Below are positions 41,005-51,240 of a DNA stretch of 64,000 nucleotides, in pieces (positions within the stretch are counted from its first letter, which is position 1; the number at the start of each line of letters is the position of its first letter). The notes under the pieces were generated by a model, which ran no database searches, was not told where the DNA came from, and saw only the letters and a list, made by a program, of their open reading frames with translations. The translations under genes and the position numbers were made by a program. Source of the DNA: Aureimonas mangrovi (GTDB lineage Bacteria > Pseudomonadota > Alphaproteobacteria > Rhizobiales > Rhizobiaceae); NCBI RefSeq assembly GCF_014058705.1, contig NZ_CP059692.1, positions 2,485,001 through 2,549,000 on the forward strand, written 5' to 3'.

Positions 41005-43239
41005 TCACTCCGCCGCTTCCAGGAAGCCATCGTCCGGCAGTCCGGCGAGGATCTTGTCCAGCGTCATCGGATAGTCCCGCACGCGCACGCCGCAGGCGTT
41101 GTAGATCGCGTTGGTGATCGCCGCGCCGGCGCCCGAGATGGCGAGTTCGCCGATACCCTTGCCACCGAGCGGGCTCGCGACCGGGTCGTTTTCCGGCAGG
41201 AGCACGACCTCGAGCTGGGGCACGTCTGCGTTCACCGGCACGTGGTACTCGGCGAGGTCGTGATTGACCATCAGGCCCGAGCGCGGATCGACCACGAGTT
41301 CCTCGGTCAGCGCCGTGCCGATGCCGAAGATCTGGCCGCCGTAGCATTGCGAGATCGCCGTCTTCTCGTTGAGGATGCGGCCGGCCGCCACCACGGTCAG
41401 GAGACGGCGCACACGCGTCTCGCCCGTCACGGAGTTGACCGCCACCTCGCAGAAATGGGCGCCGTAGCCCGACTGATGGCTTTCCTTGAAGGCCTTGCCG
41501 GGCTCGAACTTGCCGAGAATGCTGATCGGCTCGCCCGCCAGAAGCTCGCTGAGCGCGACCTTGCGGTTGCCGCCGATGGCGCTGCCGTCCTTCAGGGTCA
41601 TGTCGCCCGGCGCCACGCCGAGCTTTTCGGCCAGCGCCTCCACGATGCCCTCGCAGGCGACGTAGACCGACGAGCCCGAGGAGTTCGCGCCCCACGAGCC
41701 GCCGGAGCCCGGCGCCTGCGGCAGCGTCGAATCGCCGAGCTTCACGTCCACCTTCTCCTGCTCGAGCCCCAGCATCTCGGCGGCGATCTGCGCGAGGATC
41801 GTGTAGGTGCCGGTGCCGATGTCGGTCATGTTCGTCTCGACGACAGCCGTCCCGTCGGGCTGGAGCGTCACCCGCGCCGAAGCCTTCATCAGAAGGTTCT
41901 TGCGCGAGGCGGCCGCCATGCCGTAGCCGATCAGCCATTCGCCCTCGCGGCGGGTGCCCGGCCTTTCGGGGCGCTTGTTCCAGCCGAAGCGTCGCGCACC
42001 CTCCTCCATGCACTCCACCAGCTTGCGGCTGGAGAACGGCAGGCCCTCCTGCGGATCGACCTTCGGCTCGTTGCGGATGCGCAGATCGACCGGGTCGAGC
42101 CCCAGCTTCTCGGCCAGCTCGTCCATCGCCGTCTCGAGCGCGAGCATGCCCACGGCCTCGCCCGGCGCGCGCATGGCGGCCGACAGCAGCAGATCGACGT
42201 CGGACTTGCGGTGCGTGATCAGCCGGTTCTCGGCATCGTAGAGGAAGACCGTCGAGATGCCCGCAGGCTCGATGAAATCGTCGCCCGGAGAGTTGGAGCC
42301 GATCGTGTCGTGCGCGAGCGCCGTCAGCTTGCCGTCCCTGGTGGCGCCGAGGCGGATGCGCTGCACGGTATCGGAGCGCCGGTTGGTCGCCTGGTAGACC
42401 TGCTGGCGGGTCAGCGCCACCTTCACAGGCCGCCCCACTTCCTTCGCCGCGATCGCGGCGTAGACAGCCTCCGGCCCGATGCCGAGCTTGCCGCCGAAGC
42501 CACCGCCGATATAGGGCGCGAGAATCTTCACCTTCTCCTGCGGCACGCCGAGCGCCTCGGCGAGCTGCTGGACGTTGTCCGTGACGAGCTGGTAGCAGCC
42601 GTTCAGCGTCAGCTCGTCACCGTTCCATTCGGCCACGCACGCATGCGGCTCCATCGCCGAATGGCTCTGGCTCGGTGTCGTGAAGGTCGCGTCCACCCTC
42701 ACCTCGGCTTCGCCGAACGCCTTCTCGAAGTCGCCTTTCGTCACATGGCCCATCTCGTCGCCGGGATCGTAGGCCTTTTCGACGACATCCTTCAGCACGT
42801 ACCGCCCTTCGCGCGGCTCGTAGGCGATCTTCACGAGCTTGGCAGCGTCTCGCGCGGCCTCGAAGGTCTCGGCCACGACGAGGCAGATCGCCTGCCCGTA
42901 ATGCGTGACCTGTCCGTCCACCTTCACCGGCGGGTTCGGGCCGGGGTCGCCCGACGCGCGCACCGCCCGTTCGTCGATCACGACGGTGAGGACGCCCGGG
43001 GCCGCCTTCGCCGCCTCACCGTCGATCAAGGCGATGCGGCCGGCGCCGATGGTGGAGGTGACGAGGAAGCCGTAGGCGGCCTTGTTGCCCGGCATCGTCT
43101 CGTAGGCGTAGGCGGCACGGCCCGTCACCTTCAGCGGCCCTTCGAGCCGGTCGACGCCCCTGCCGATGACGCCCTGCACTCCACGCTCCAGGCGCGTGTC
43201 GTTCAGCGGCGCGTCGTGGCGATAGCTCTTCTCGCTCAT
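41005..43239 (-). CDS. Xanthine dehydrogenase-family molybdopterin-binding subunit (PaoC-like aldehyde oxidoreductase)
   Basis: Large catalytic subunit of 744 residues that binds the molybdenum cofactor. The N-terminal hammerhead domain ([19 protein letters not shown]) precedes four molybdopterin-contact regions, including [34 protein letters not shown] and the active-site Glu in [14 protein letters not shown]. The set with separate FAD and 2Fe-2S genes, and its details, fit the PaoABC/YagTSR group acting on aromatic or aliphatic aldehydes. The exact substrate cannot be read. ATG at 43239 overlaps the FAD-subunit stop (ATGA). Confidence 0.9.
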   Translation of the reverse strand: MSEKSYRHDAPLNDTRLERGVQGVIGRGVDRLEGPLKVTGRAAYAYETMPGNKAAYGFLVTSTIGAGRIALIDGEAAKAAPGVLTVVIDERAVRASGDPGPNPPVKVDGQVTHYGQAICLVVAETFEAARDAAKLVKIAYEPREGRYVLKDVVEKAYDPGDEMGHVTKGDFEKAFGEAEVRVDATFTTPSQSHSAMEPHACVAEWNGDELTLNGCYQLVTDNVQQLAEALGVPQEKVKILAPYIGGGFGGKLGIGPEAVYAAIAAKEVGRPVKVALTRQQVYQATNRRSDTVQRIRLGATRDGKLTALAHDTIGSNSPGDDFIEPAGISTVFLYDAENRLITHRKSDVDLLLSAAMRAPGEAVGMLALETAMDELAEKLGLDPVDLRIRNEPKVDPQEGLPFSSRKLVECMEEGARRFGWNKRPERPGTRREGEWLIGYGMAAASRKNLLMKASARVTLQPDGTAVVETNMTDIGTGTYTILAQIAAEMLGLEQEKVDVKLGDSTLPQAPGSGGSWGANSSGSSVYVACEGIVEALAEKLGVAPGDMTLKDGSAIGGNRKVALSELLAGEPISILGKFEPGKAFKESHQSGYGAHFCEVAVNSVTGETRVRRLLTVVAAGRILNEKTAISQCYGGQIFGIGTALTEELVVDPRSGLMVNHDLAEYHVPVNADVPQLEVVLLPENDPVASPLGGKGIGELAISGAGAAITNAIYNACGVRVRDYPMTLDKILAGLPDDGFLEAAE

Positions 43240-44228
43240 CGGGTCTCTCCTCGCACCGCCTCGTGGAGCACCGCCGCCAGCGTGCGGCGCGCCAACGGTA
43301 TCTTGAAGTCGTTCTCTCCGTGGCCCTTCGCCTCGGCCAGAAGCACGTCGGCCGCCCTGGCGAAAAGCTCGGCGGAGGGCATCTGCCCTTCCAGAACCTC
43401 CTCCACCGCCCGGTCGCGCCAGGGCATCGTGCCGAGCCCGCCGAAGGCGAGACGCACGGTGTTCATTCGCCCCGCATCCATCGTCACGACGGCGGCCACG
43501 GAGACCAGCGCGAAGGCGTAGGAAGCCCGGTCGCGCACCTTGCGGTAGACCTGCGTTCCTCCGAGCGGCGCCGGCAGGCGCAGCGCCGTGATGAGCTCAC
43601 CCGGCTCCAGTGCCGTCTCGATCTGCGGCGTGTCGCCCGGCAGGCGGTAGAGCGCGTCAAGCGTCAGTTCGCGCGTCGACCCGTCGGCCTTCATCGTCTC
43701 CACCACGGCGTCGAGCGCGCGCATCGCAACGGCCATGTCGGAGGGGTGCGTCGCGATGCACTTGTCGCTGGTGCCGAGGACGGCGAGGATGCGGTTGAAG
43801 CCGCCCATCGCGTCGCAGCCCGAGCCCGGCTCGCGTTTGTTGCAGGCCGTGGACGTATCGTAGAAATAGCCGCAGCGTGTGCGCTGCAGGAGGTTGCCGC
43901 CCGTCGTCGCCTTGTTGCGCAGCTGGCCGGAGGCACCGGCGAGGAGCGCGCGCGACAGGACAGGATAGTCGCGCCGAACGCGCTCGTCGGCCGCCAGATC
44001 GGAATTCGTCACCAGCGCGCCGATGCGCAGACCGCCCTCGTCGGTTTCCTCGATGGCGCGCAGCGGCAGCCGCGAGATATCCACCACGGTGCGCGGCGTC
44101 TCGATCTGGAGCTTCATCAGGTCGAGAAGGTTGGTGCCGCCGGCGATGAAGCGCGCCGCGCTTGCCGCTGCCGCGGCGGCGCTCGCACCCTTCGCATCCT
44201 CGGCGCGCGTGTAGTCGAAGGCCCTCAT
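43236..44228 (-). CDS. FAD-binding subunit of the molybdenum hydroxylase (PaoB-like)
   Basis: Protein of 330 residues of the CO dehydrogenase medium-subunit family. FAD contacts are seen in [15 protein letters not shown] and [12 protein letters not shown]. Cys residues in [26 protein letters not shown] match the extra 4Fe-4S site of PaoB-type subunits, absent in xanthine dehydrogenase. ATG at 44228 overlaps the small-subunit stop (ATGA); an upstream open frame is not coding. Confidence 0.9.
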   Translation of the reverse strand: MRAFDYTRAEDAKGASAAAAAASAARFIAGGTNLLDLMKLQIETPRTVVDISRLPLRAIEETDEGGLRIGALVTNSDLAADERVRRDYPVLSRALLAGASGQLRNKATTGGNLLQRTRCGYFYDTSTACNKREPGSGCDAMGGFNRILAVLGTSDKCIATHPSDMAVAMRALDAVVETMKADGSTRELTLDALYRLPGDTPQIETALEPGELITALRLPAPLGGTQVYRKVRDRASYAFALVSVAAVVTMDAGRMNTVRLAFGGLGTMPWRDRAVEEVLEGQMPSAELFARAADVLLAEAKGHGENDFKIPLARRTLAAVLHEAVRGETR

Positions 44229-44752
44229 GCCGCGTTCCTTTCGGTACCGCGCGTCTCCTCGGCGTCCGCGACCTCGCGGATGGCGTCGACGATGTTCGGA
44301 TAGGCCGAACAGCGGCACAGATTGCCGCTCATCCGCTCCGACACCTCGTCCGCGCTGGCGCTCGCACCGCCCTCCAGCGAAGCCGAGACGTGGCTCGGCC
44401 AGCCCTTTGCGATCTCGTCGAGCATGCCCACGGCCGAGACGATCTGTCCCGGCGTGCAGTAGCCGCACTGGAAGCCGTCATGGTGCAGGAAGCTCTCCTG
44501 CATCGGATGCAGCCGCCCGGGCTCGCCGAGCCCCTCGATCGTCGTGATCTCGTCGCCCTCGTGCATGACGGCGAGCGTCAGGCAGGAATTGATCCGTCGC
44601 CCGTTCACCAGGATCGTGCAGGCGCCGCACTGCCCGTGGTCGCAACCCTTCTTGGTGCCGGTGAGAGAAAGATGCTCGCGCAGGACGTCGAGCAGTGAGG
44701 TGCGCACGTCTGCTTCAAGCTCGTGCTCACGCCCGTTGATGGTCAGCCTCAT
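44225..44752 (-). CDS. 2Fe-2S subunit of the molybdenum hydroxylase (PaoA-like)
   Basis: Small subunit of 175 residues with two 2Fe-2S clusters. The plant-type ferredoxin domain shows [21 protein letters not shown]; the helical domain shows [10 protein letters not shown] and NLCRCSAY. No twin-arginine signal is seen from the ATG at 44752, so a cytosolic complex is likely, unlike E. coli PaoA. An ATG at 44797 would add 15 residues. It is the first gene of the three-gene operon. Confidence 0.92.
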   Translation of the reverse strand: MRLTINGREHELEADVRTSLLDVLREHLSLTGTKKGCDHGQCGACTILVNGRRINSCLTLAVMHEGDEITTIEGLGEPGRLHPMQESFLHHDGFQCGYCTPGQIVSAVGMLDEIAKGWPSHVSASLEGGASASADEVSERMSGNLCRCSAYPNIVDAIREVADAEETRGTERNAA

Positions 44753-44861
44753 GGAGATGCCGTCCTCTTTGTAAGTCTTCCAAACTTGGAAGGGCATCAA
44801 GGGCGGATCGCGCATCCGGCAATGGCCGGATGCAAACGAATTTTCGACCTGCGGCCTTTCG

Positions 44862-45992
44862 TCAGTCCGGCCGCGCGAGCCGGCCGCCAGCCGTCGGCGC
44901 ATCGACCCCGGTGGTGCCGGGGAAGGAGAGCGGCAGGCCGCGCAGGGTCCGCACCGCCAGAAGCGCGAAGCATTCCGCCTCCACCGCGTCTCCGCGAAGG
45001 CCGAGCGCATCGGCGTCGATCACTTCGGCTCCGGTGCGCCGGGCGAGCTCGGCCATCAGCACCGGATTTCTCCGCCCACCGCCACACACGACGAGGCGCG
45101 TGGGCCGCGCGGGGAGCCTGTCGAGCGCGCGATCCACCGCGCCGGCCGTGAAGGCGGTGAGCGTCGCCGCCCCGTTCTCCAGCGAAAGGCCGTCGGCCAT
45201 CGCCGCGGTGAAATCGTTGCGGTCGAGGGATTTGGGATAGGGCGCCGCGAGATAGGGGTGTTCGAGAAGGCCGGCGAGACGCGCCTCGTCGACGGTGCCG
45301 CGCGCGGCGGTCTCGCCGTCGCGGTCCATCTGCGCACCCGTGTGACGGGCCATCCAGTCGTTCAGCGGCGCGTTGGCCGGGCCCGTGTCGAATGCGTGCA
45401 TCCCGCCCCCCGCATCGACGAAGGTGACGTTGGCGACGCCGCCGAGATTGAGGATCGCGCTTTCGGCCCCCGCCCCGATCCGCTGGAGCAGCGCGCGGTG
45501 GTAGATCGGCGCGAGCGGGGCACCCTGGCCGCCGGCCATGATGTCCGCGGTGCGGAAGTCATAGGCGACATCGATGCCGAGCCTGCGCGCCATCGCCCCG
45601 CCGTCGCCGAGCTGGCGCGTCGCTCCCTTGCGCGCACGCGTCGTGCCGCGATGCAGGACGGTCTGGCCGTGGAAGCCGACGATGCGCAACGTGCCGGGCG
45701 CGATGCCTTCCTCATTGAGGAAGGCCGCCACCGCTTCGCTCTGGCCTTTCGTCAGTGCCGCCTCGGCGCGCGCGAAAATCTCGGGCTCCGGACCTTCGAA
45801 GTTCCAAGCCGCGGCCGCCTGCAGCGCCTCCACGAGCAATGGGCGCACCCCCTCGCCATAGGGTACGAGCCGCGCGGGCCCGAACTCGGCAATCGCCTCG
45901 CCGTCCGTGCGGATCATGGCGATGTCGACATTGCCGTCGAGCACCGTGCCCGTCATCAGCCCGATCGCCCAATGCGTTCTCGCCGTTTCCAT
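44862..45992 (-). CDS. anmK: Anhydro-N-acetylmuramic acid kinase
   Basis: Kinase of 376 residues that converts 1,6-anhydro-MurNAc to MurNAc-6-phosphate in cell-wall recycling. The ATPase signature is [45 protein letters not shown] and [13 protein letters not shown] are the other family motifs, with the catalytic Asp in [18 protein letters not shown] at 45992 has a GGAGGG ribosome site; the in-frame extension to 46049 is rejected. Confidence 0.94.
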   Translation of the reverse strand: METARTHWAIGLMTGTVLDGNVDIAMIRTDGEAIAEFGPARLVPYGEGVRPLLVEALQAAAAWNFEGPEPEIFARAEAALTKGQSEAVAAFLNEEGIAPGTLRIVGFHGQTVLHRGTTRARKGATRQLGDGGAMARRLGIDVAYDFRTADIMAGGQGAPLAPIYHRALLQRIGAGAESAILNLGGVANVTFVDAGGGMHAFDTGPANAPLNDWMARHTGAQMDRDGETAARGTVDEARLAGLLEHPYLAAPYPKSLDRNDFTAAMADGLSLENGAATLTAFTAGAVDRALDRLPARPTRLVVCGGGRRNPVLMAELARRTGAEVIDADALGLRGDAVEAECFALLAVRTLRGLPLSFPGTTGVDAPTAGGRLARPD

Positions 45993-46142
45993 ACTTGCCC
46001 TCCTCGCCGAATCGTCCTCCCTCTTAGCGCCGGACTGCGTCCCGTTCACGCCGCTTTACAAAGGCGGGGCACGCGAATACGCCTCGGCGGCAACGGCAGC
46101 GCCTGCCCTTCGCGCGGCAGCCTGCCCGGTTTCGAGGCAGTA

Positions 46143-47543
46143 ATGGACGCACTCTCCGCCCGGACCGACGCGACGAAGGGCGCGGCACCCTGGCGCGCGC
46201 ATCTGCGCGCGACGCTGATGCTCGGCTTGCCGCTGGCGGGGGCGCAACTCGCGCAGATGGCGATCCACGTCACCGATACAATCCTGGTCGGCCGTCTCGG
46301 GACGGCCGAGCTGGCTGCAGCCGTCCTCGCAACGCAGTTCTTCCATCTCGTCTGGATGCTTGGCTCGGGCTTTGCCATCGCCGTCATGCCGATGGTGGCC
46401 AGCGCCATCGGCGAGGGCGACACGCGCACCGCGCGCCGGTCGGTGCGCATGGGCCTTTGGGTCTGCGCGCTCTTCAGCGCGGCGATGATGCCGTTCATGT
46501 GGCAGACCGAGGCGATCATGCTCTGGCTCGGCCAGGAGCCCGACGTCGCAGCACTCGCGGGCATCTACATGCGTGTCCTGCAATGGGCGCTGTTCCCGGC
46601 GCTCGCCGTCATGGTGCTGCGCTCCTTTCTCTCCGCGATCGAGCGGCCGAACGTCGTTCTCCTCGTCACGCTCATGGGCGTCGCGTTCAACGCGCTTGTC
46701 GCCTACGCGCTCATCTACGGTGAGCTCGGCGCGCCGCAGCTCGGCGTTGCCGGCGCCGGTCTCGCCGGGCTCCTCACCATGCTCTTCATGGCGGGCCTCC
46801 TCGCGCTGTATTGCCTGCGCAAGGCCGATCTCGCGCATTACGAGCTTTTCGTGCGCTTCTGGCGGCCGGACTGGCAGGGCTTCAAGGATGTCGTGCGTCT
46901 CGGTCTGCCGATCGGCGCGACGATCGTCGCCGAAGCCGGCCTCTTCGCCGCTTCCTCGGTGATGGTCGGCTGGATCGGCAGGGTGGAGCTCGCCGCTCAC
47001 GGCATCGCGCTCCAGCTCGCCTCGATCGCCTTCATGATTCCGCTGGGCCTTGCCAGCGCGGCGACCGTGCGCGTCGGCCTCGCCTACGGCCGCAAGGACG
47101 CACCGAACATCGCGCGCGCGGCGCGTGCCGCGGTCTTCGTCGGCCTATCCATTGCTACCTGCTCGGCGCTCCTGTTCTGGATCGCGCCGCGTCAGCTCAT
47201 CGGCCTGTATCTCGACCGCTCGGCGAGCGACGCGGCGGCGGTCCTGGCCTACGCGGTTCCGCTGCTTGCCGTCGCCGCAGCCTTCCAGATCTTCGACAGC
47301 CTGCAGGTGCTGGCCGCCGGCATCCTGCGTGGGCTGAAGGACACGCGCGTGCCGATGATCTTCGCGATCGTCAGCTACTGGCTCGTCGGAATGCCGGTGG
47401 CCTATCTCCTCGCCTTCGTCGCCGGGCTAGGCGGCGTCGGCGTGTGGGCGGGGCTCGGCATTGGCCTCCTCACCGCAGGGTTGTCCATGAGCGTCCGCTT
47501 CCTGAGACGCGAGAAGGCCGGACAGCTCCTTTACGGCGCCTAG
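46143..47543 (+). CDS. MATE-family multidrug exporter (NorM-like)
   Basis: Inner-membrane antiporter of 466 residues with about twelve helices in two halves. Signatures include LPLAGAQLAQMAIHVTDTILVGRLG in the first helix, FQIFDSLQVLAAGILRGLKDTRVPM in the second half and WLVGMPVAYLLAF. Its substrate range is unknown. ATG at 46143 follows a weak ribosome site; longer in-frame starts lie in anmK shadow sequence. Confidence 0.9.
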   Translation: MDALSARTDATKGAAPWRAHLRATLMLGLPLAGAQLAQMAIHVTDTILVGRLGTAELAAAVLATQFFHLVWMLGSGFAIAVMPMVASAIGEGDTRTARRSVRMGLWVCALFSAAMMPFMWQTEAIMLWLGQEPDVAALAGIYMRVLQWALFPALAVMVLRSFLSAIERPNVVLLVTLMGVAFNALVAYALIYGELGAPQLGVAGAGLAGLLTMLFMAGLLALYCLRKADLAHYELFVRFWRPDWQGFKDVVRLGLPIGATIVAEAGLFAASSVMVGWIGRVELAAHGIALQLASIAFMIPLGLASAATVRVGLAYGRKDAPNIARAARAAVFVGLSIATCSALLFWIAPRQLIGLYLDRSASDAAAVLAYAVPLLAVAAAFQIFDSLQVLAAGILRGLKDTRVPMIFAIVSYWLVGMPVAYLLAFVAGLGGVGVWAGLGIGLLTAGLSMSVRFLRREKAGQLLYGA

Positions 47544-47880
47544 GAACGACAACAAGACACACGTCTTGCGCGAGGATTCAAGCTGTGCTCTTATCTTCGC
47601 TTCCCTTATCATGCGGCGCATGAACATCTTCTCTACAAGACATCTCACATCTTATGATCAATCATAGGTTGTGATTTTGTTGCAACTGTGCGGCAGAATG
47701 GCCATGCCTAATGCAAATGGAGGTTGCATCCGTCGCGCCCTGAAGTAACGGTGCGATGGAGCGGAAGGGCAGTGACACGCCGCAAGCGTGCCGCACCGCC
47801 GCCGACCAGGGGGAATGCCGCCGCACGCTTCGCCGGACGCCAAGTCCGCTTCAGCGAGGGCGACGATAAGGGGAAGATCG
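47544..47880. other. AT-rich upstream region of the hfa-like locus
   Basis: About 340 bases without a supported gene. It is markedly AT-rich from 47575 to 47700. An inverted repeat TATGAT-CA-ATCATA at 47653-47666 is a candidate operator. The promoter of the hfaA-like gene should lie here; no clear -35/-10 pair was singled out. Confidence 0.5.
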
Positions 47881-48324
47881 ATGCGTCTCTTGAAGCTCGC
47901 GACAGCCGTCGCGGCAGCGCTGTCTTGCGCCTGGACCGCGGCATCCGCACAGAGCACCGTCAGCCCGTCGTCGGACTGGAACGGCAATTACGGCTTCTCG
48001 TCCACCGCCGACCGCAATCTCAGGCTGCTCCAGTCCGACCTTATCAAGAAAGCCGAGGAAGGGTACTACGAAAGCCTGGGGCGGCAGACCTACAACGTCA
48101 CGACCAACAACAACGTGACGAACAACAGCTCCTCGACGACGGAGATCGGGCAGCAGACGACCACCATCGGAGCGATGAACAACACGACGAACACCATCGA
48201 CGTGCGCGACAGCACCAACATCGACATCTCGACCGACAGCAACGCCACCTCCACCGGCTGCCAGAACGGCGCCATCACCATCGACAGCCCCTCGCCCATC
48301 GCGGGCGGCACGACCTGCAACTGA
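47881..48324 (+). CDS. HfaA-like Asn/Thr-rich secreted protein
   Basis: Exported protein of 147 residues. A signal peptide (cleavage about residue 23, after ASA) leads to DWNGNYGFSSTADRNLRLLQ and then an Asn/Thr/Ser-rich, low-complexity stretch (YNVTTNNNVTNNSS; AMNNTTNTIDVR) with amyloid-like composition. A C-terminal pair of Cys is present. Position directly before a CsgG-like lipoprotein gene and a repetitive surface protein gene mirrors hfaA-hfaB-hfaD, which anchor the holdfast in Caulobacter. The name is by position and composition, not by strong sequence identity. Confidence 0.6.
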   Translation: MRLLKLATAVAAALSCAWTAASAQSTVSPSSDWNGNYGFSSTADRNLRLLQSDLIKKAEEGYYESLGRQTYNVTTNNNVTNNSSSTTEIGQQTTTIGAMNNTTNTIDVRDSTNIDISTDSNATSTGCQNGAITIDSPSPIAGGTTCN

Positions 48325-48335
48325 CGGACGCCGCC

Positions 48336-49394
48336 ATGACCGTGCGCAAGACCATCGCCACGCTCCTGACGTTGTCGCTTCTGGCGGGCTGCGCCGGCGC
48401 GCCGGGCGTGGCGGGATCGACCAGCAACGCCAAGCTCGTGCAGGGGCCGCCGATCACCGACATCGTCACCCCCTTCGACAAGGCACTCTCCTGCCTCAAG
48501 GGCGAAATCCAGCCCTCGATCGTCTTCTCCGTCGGCGCAGTGATCGACCAGACCGGCAAGGAGAGCTTCACCGACGGCGGGGTCGGCAAGTTCGTCACGC
48601 AAGGCGCAGGCGACATGATCCAGTCGGCCCTGTTCAAGGCCGGCACGACCGTCGTCAACCGCCGCGATCCGCGCGTCATGACCACCGAGGTCGAGTGGCA
48701 GATCCGCGATCCGCGCCGCATCGTGCCGTCGAACTTCTACATCACCGGGTCGATCAACTCGCTGGACTTCATTCCCGGGTCCGGCGCGGAAGTGGACATT
48801 GCGGGGATCGCCGGGCGCTACCGCCAGAACCGGATGCTCGTCGGGCTGGACCTGGCGATGACGGACGCCAACACCGGGCGTATCGTCGCCAACGTGCCGC
48901 TGCACAAGCAGATCTTCGCTTCCGAAGCCGGACTCGGCACGGGCCGCTTCTTCGGAGACACGCTGGTGCTGGCCGATATTGGCGGGCGCGAGCGCGAGGC
49001 GATCCACTTCGCGCTGCGGCAGATGCTGTATCTGGCGACCTTCGAGCTTCTGACGCAGGTGATGTCGCCGACGAACTACGCCGAGTGCCGCGGCCATATC
49101 GACCGGGCCCACGGCTATGTGGACAACACCACGACGGCCGCCGCGGTGGCCGCGGTGAAGCTGCCGCCGCCCCCACAGCGAACGGCGAGCGCGGTTTCCG
49201 GTCCGCAGCCGGCCGGTCGGCAGGCAAGCGCGTCCGGCATGGCGCGCGCGGCGCAGACCGCAGCCGCCAGCCCTGCCTCGCGGCAGCAGAACGGCAATTT
49301 CGCGGCTTCCAGCGGAACCTTCGCGCCATCGAACGGCGGCGACGAGGACACCAGCGCCCAGGCAAGGGCACAGGCGATCCTGACCGCGCAGTAG
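48336..49394 (+). CDS. HfaB-like CsgG-family outer-membrane lipoprotein
   Basis: Lipoprotein of 352 residues. The signal sequence ends in the lipobox LLAGC. The body resembles CsgG, the curli secretion pore: TPFDKALSCLKGEIQPSIVFSVGAV, QGAGDMIQSALFKAGTTVVNR, DLAMTDANTGRIVANVPLHKQIF and a final FALRQMLYLATFELL. HfaB, a holdfast anchor protein of Caulobacter, belongs to this group. The C-terminal 90 residues are Ala/Ser/Gln-rich and disordered. It likely exports and anchors the neighbouring HfaA- and HfaD-like proteins. Confidence 0.72.
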   Translation: MTVRKTIATLLTLSLLAGCAGAPGVAGSTSNAKLVQGPPITDIVTPFDKALSCLKGEIQPSIVFSVGAVIDQTGKESFTDGGVGKFVTQGAGDMIQSALFKAGTTVVNRRDPRVMTTEVEWQIRDPRRIVPSNFYITGSINSLDFIPGSGAEVDIAGIAGRYRQNRMLVGLDLAMTDANTGRIVANVPLHKQIFASEAGLGTGRFFGDTLVLADIGGREREAIHFALRQMLYLATFELLTQVMSPTNYAECRGHIDRAHGYVDNTTTAAAVAAVKLPPPPQRTASAVSGPQPAGRQASASGMARAAQTAAASPASRQQNGNFAASSGTFAPSNGGDEDTSAQARAQAILTAQ

Positions 49395-49409
49395 CGTTTT
49401 CGAGATTTC

Positions 49410-49435
49410 GGCGGAGCGGGGGCAACCGCTCCGCC
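49410..49435 (+). terminator. Hairpin between the hfaB-like and hfaD-like genes
   Basis: A perfect 10-bp stem (GGCGGAGCGG with CCGCTCCGCC, 6-base loop) follows the hfaB-like stop by 15 bases. No T-run follows, so it may stabilise mRNA or attenuate rather than terminate. Confidence 0.45.
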
Positions 49436-49507
49436 GAAGCAAGACAGGGCCCCTGGAAAGATCCTGTCCAACCTTCACCCACGCCGCCTATCAGGGAGCG
49501 GGCGGCT

Positions 49508-49529
49508 CCATATAGACTGGAGTATATGG
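49508..49529 (+). promoter_or_regulatory. Inverted repeat that holds the ribosome site of the hfaD-like gene
   Basis: CCATATA, 8 bases including GGAG, TATATGG, ending 1 base before the ATG at 49531. As RNA it would place the ribosome site in the loop of a 7-bp hairpin; as DNA it could be an operator. The weak AT stem could melt with temperature or on binding of a protein. Confidence 0.5.
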
Positions 49530-49530
49530 C

Positions 49531-50412
49531 ATGAAAAAGGTTCTTCTCGGCGGCGCTTCGGCGCTCGCCTTCCTCGCTCTCGGCTCGGCCGCGCAGGCAC
49601 AGTCCCTCTCCGACACGATCGGCGCGGGCCTCATCGACCTGCAGGGTGAGTTCGCCACCGGCAACTACATCAACGAGTCGATCAACATTGCCGCCATCGA
49701 CGGCAGCGTGAACCTCATCGGGACCGGCCTCACGGCAGCCACCAACATCGACCTCGGCACGCTCAACGTCGACGCCGACCTTCTGATCGAGGCCGCCGTC
49801 GGTGCGGGTCTCGATCTCGAGGTCATCCTCGAGCTCATCGAGGGAGGCGACATCTCCGGTCTTCTGGCCCTGGCGGTCGCGGCCGGCATCGATCTCGACC
49901 TCGGGCTCGGCCTCGATCTCGGCAGCATCGTCGCCGACACGCAGGTCGGCGGCACGATCTCGTCCGCGGCCGAGATCGCGACCCTCGCCGTCGGCGCGGT
50001 CAACACGGGCGACATCGCCACGGGCGTCTCGACCGTGACGGCCGCAACCTCGAGCGACACGTTCACCGCGGTGACGGGCGCGATCGAGTTCTCGTCCGAC
50101 GAGGTCAGCTCGGCCGCCAACACGTCGACGACGGCCGCCTCGGCCGCCGCGTCCCAGGTCAGCTTCTCGGCTGGTCCGGCCACGGTCGCGGCGATCAGCA
50201 CGGCGGCGGACTTCTCGTCCTCCGGCCCGCTGGCGGGCGTCTACGCCACGAACCGCGCCTTCAACATCGCCGACATCAACGGCTCGGTCACGGCCGCGGC
50301 GAACCAGATCGACCTGACCGGCGTCAGCACCCTCGCGGTGGGCGCAGTCAACACCGGCTCGATCGCCCTCGGCCTCGAGGGCGGCCTGGCCGACCTCGCC
50401 GACCTGAACTAG
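49531..50412 (+). CDS. HfaD-like repetitive surface protein
   Basis: Exported protein of 293 residues with a signal peptide (cleavage about residue 23, AQA). It is acidic, rich in Ala, Gly, Leu, Ile and Ser, almost without aromatic residues. A long hydrophobic-acidic stretch (LDLEVILELIEGGDISGLLALAVAAGIDLDLGLGLDLG) is followed by twice-repeated units TLAVGAVNTG (near residues 151 and 269). Beta-solenoid or amyloid-like structure is likely. HfaD in Caulobacter is the third holdfast-anchor protein; similarity here is mostly by position and repetition. Confidence 0.6.
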   Translation: MKKVLLGGASALAFLALGSAAQAQSLSDTIGAGLIDLQGEFATGNYINESINIAAIDGSVNLIGTGLTAATNIDLGTLNVDADLLIEAAVGAGLDLEVILELIEGGDISGLLALAVAAGIDLDLGLGLDLGSIVADTQVGGTISSAAEIATLAVGAVNTGDIATGVSTVTAATSSDTFTAVTGAIEFSSDEVSSAANTSTTAASAAASQVSFSAGPATVAAISTAADFSSSGPLAGVYATNRAFNIADINGSVTAAANQIDLTGVSTLAVGAVNTGSIALGLEGGLADLADLN

Positions 50413-50420
50413 CAACCATC

Positions 50421-50442
50421 GGGGGCGGGTCCGCCCGCCCCC
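50421..50442 (+). terminator. Hairpin after the hfaD-like gene
   Basis: A perfect 9-bp stem (GGGGGCGGG with CCCGCCCCC, 4-base loop) begins 8 bases after the stop; only ACCCTTCG follows, so termination would be weak. Confidence 0.5.
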
Positions 50443-50607
50443 ACCCTTCGCATCGTGAAGCCAGACGACGACGCGGCACCGGCCGCGCCGAACGATCCGT
50501 CGCGCCCGATCACGTCTGAGCCCGACCGTTTTTACACCTGATCCGGGCCGACCCAGCGCCCGGCAACGGAAGAGCCGACACCCGGCAACGGGAGACAAGG
50601 AGCCGCC

Positions 50608-51111
50608 ATGCCGCCTTCCCTCGCGATCCGTCCGCTGTTGAGCGGTGCCGCTCTCTTCGCCGGGCTCCTCGCCGCGAGCGGCGCCTCCGCCGAATGGACC
50701 TACAGCGAGGTGGCGCGCGGCGCCGGAGAGCCGGCGACCCATATCGCCGTGACCTCGCGCGAGTATCACGGCGTCGGCCTGCGCTGCGACGGCTCGGCCG
50801 TCTCCGTGCAGTACCTCACCAACGACCCGATGGATGGCGAACAGCTCGAACGTTTCAACGCCTCGGGGCCCAGCCTGAACCTCAAGGCCGGCGCGCAGGC
50901 GCGGCGCCTGACCGGCGAGATGCAGCGCGTGCCGCAGGGGCTCGTCTTCGTCGCCGCCGCAGAACCCGAGTTGCTCGAAACGCTCTCAGGCGCGTCCGGC
51001 GAGCTAGAGGTGTCCATCGATTTCTCGGGCCGCCAGACCCATCAGCGCACCTTCGCGATGGAGGGTTCGGGCCCGGCCCTCAAGACGCTGCGCGAGAACT
51101 GCGCGCCGTGA
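50608..51111 (+). CDS. Exported protein of unknown function
   Basis: Protein of 167 residues with a signal peptide (cleavage near residue 28, ASA). The mature part begins EWTYSEVARGAGEPATHIAV and has two Cys (GLRCDGSAVS and ENCAP) that could form a disulfide. No family was recognised. ATG at 50608 follows AAGGAG. It stands between the hfa-like genes and the outer-membrane protein and may belong to the same surface locus. Confidence 0.7.
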   Translation: MPPSLAIRPLLSGAALFAGLLAASGASAEWTYSEVARGAGEPATHIAVTSREYHGVGLRCDGSAVSVQYLTNDPMDGEQLERFNASGPSLNLKAGAQARRLTGEMQRVPQGLVFVAAAEPELLETLSGASGELEVSIDFSGRQTHQRTFAMEGSGPALKTLRENCAP

Positions 51112-51240
51112 TGCCCGGCCGACGAGGCCAAGGACGACGTCGAGGCCGCGACTGCGGTCTCGGCCCCAAAGCAAAGCGGCCGGCGCGGGGGGACCATTGC
51201 CGGGCGTGCCGAACAAGAGCCCAGACTGGAGATCATGATC

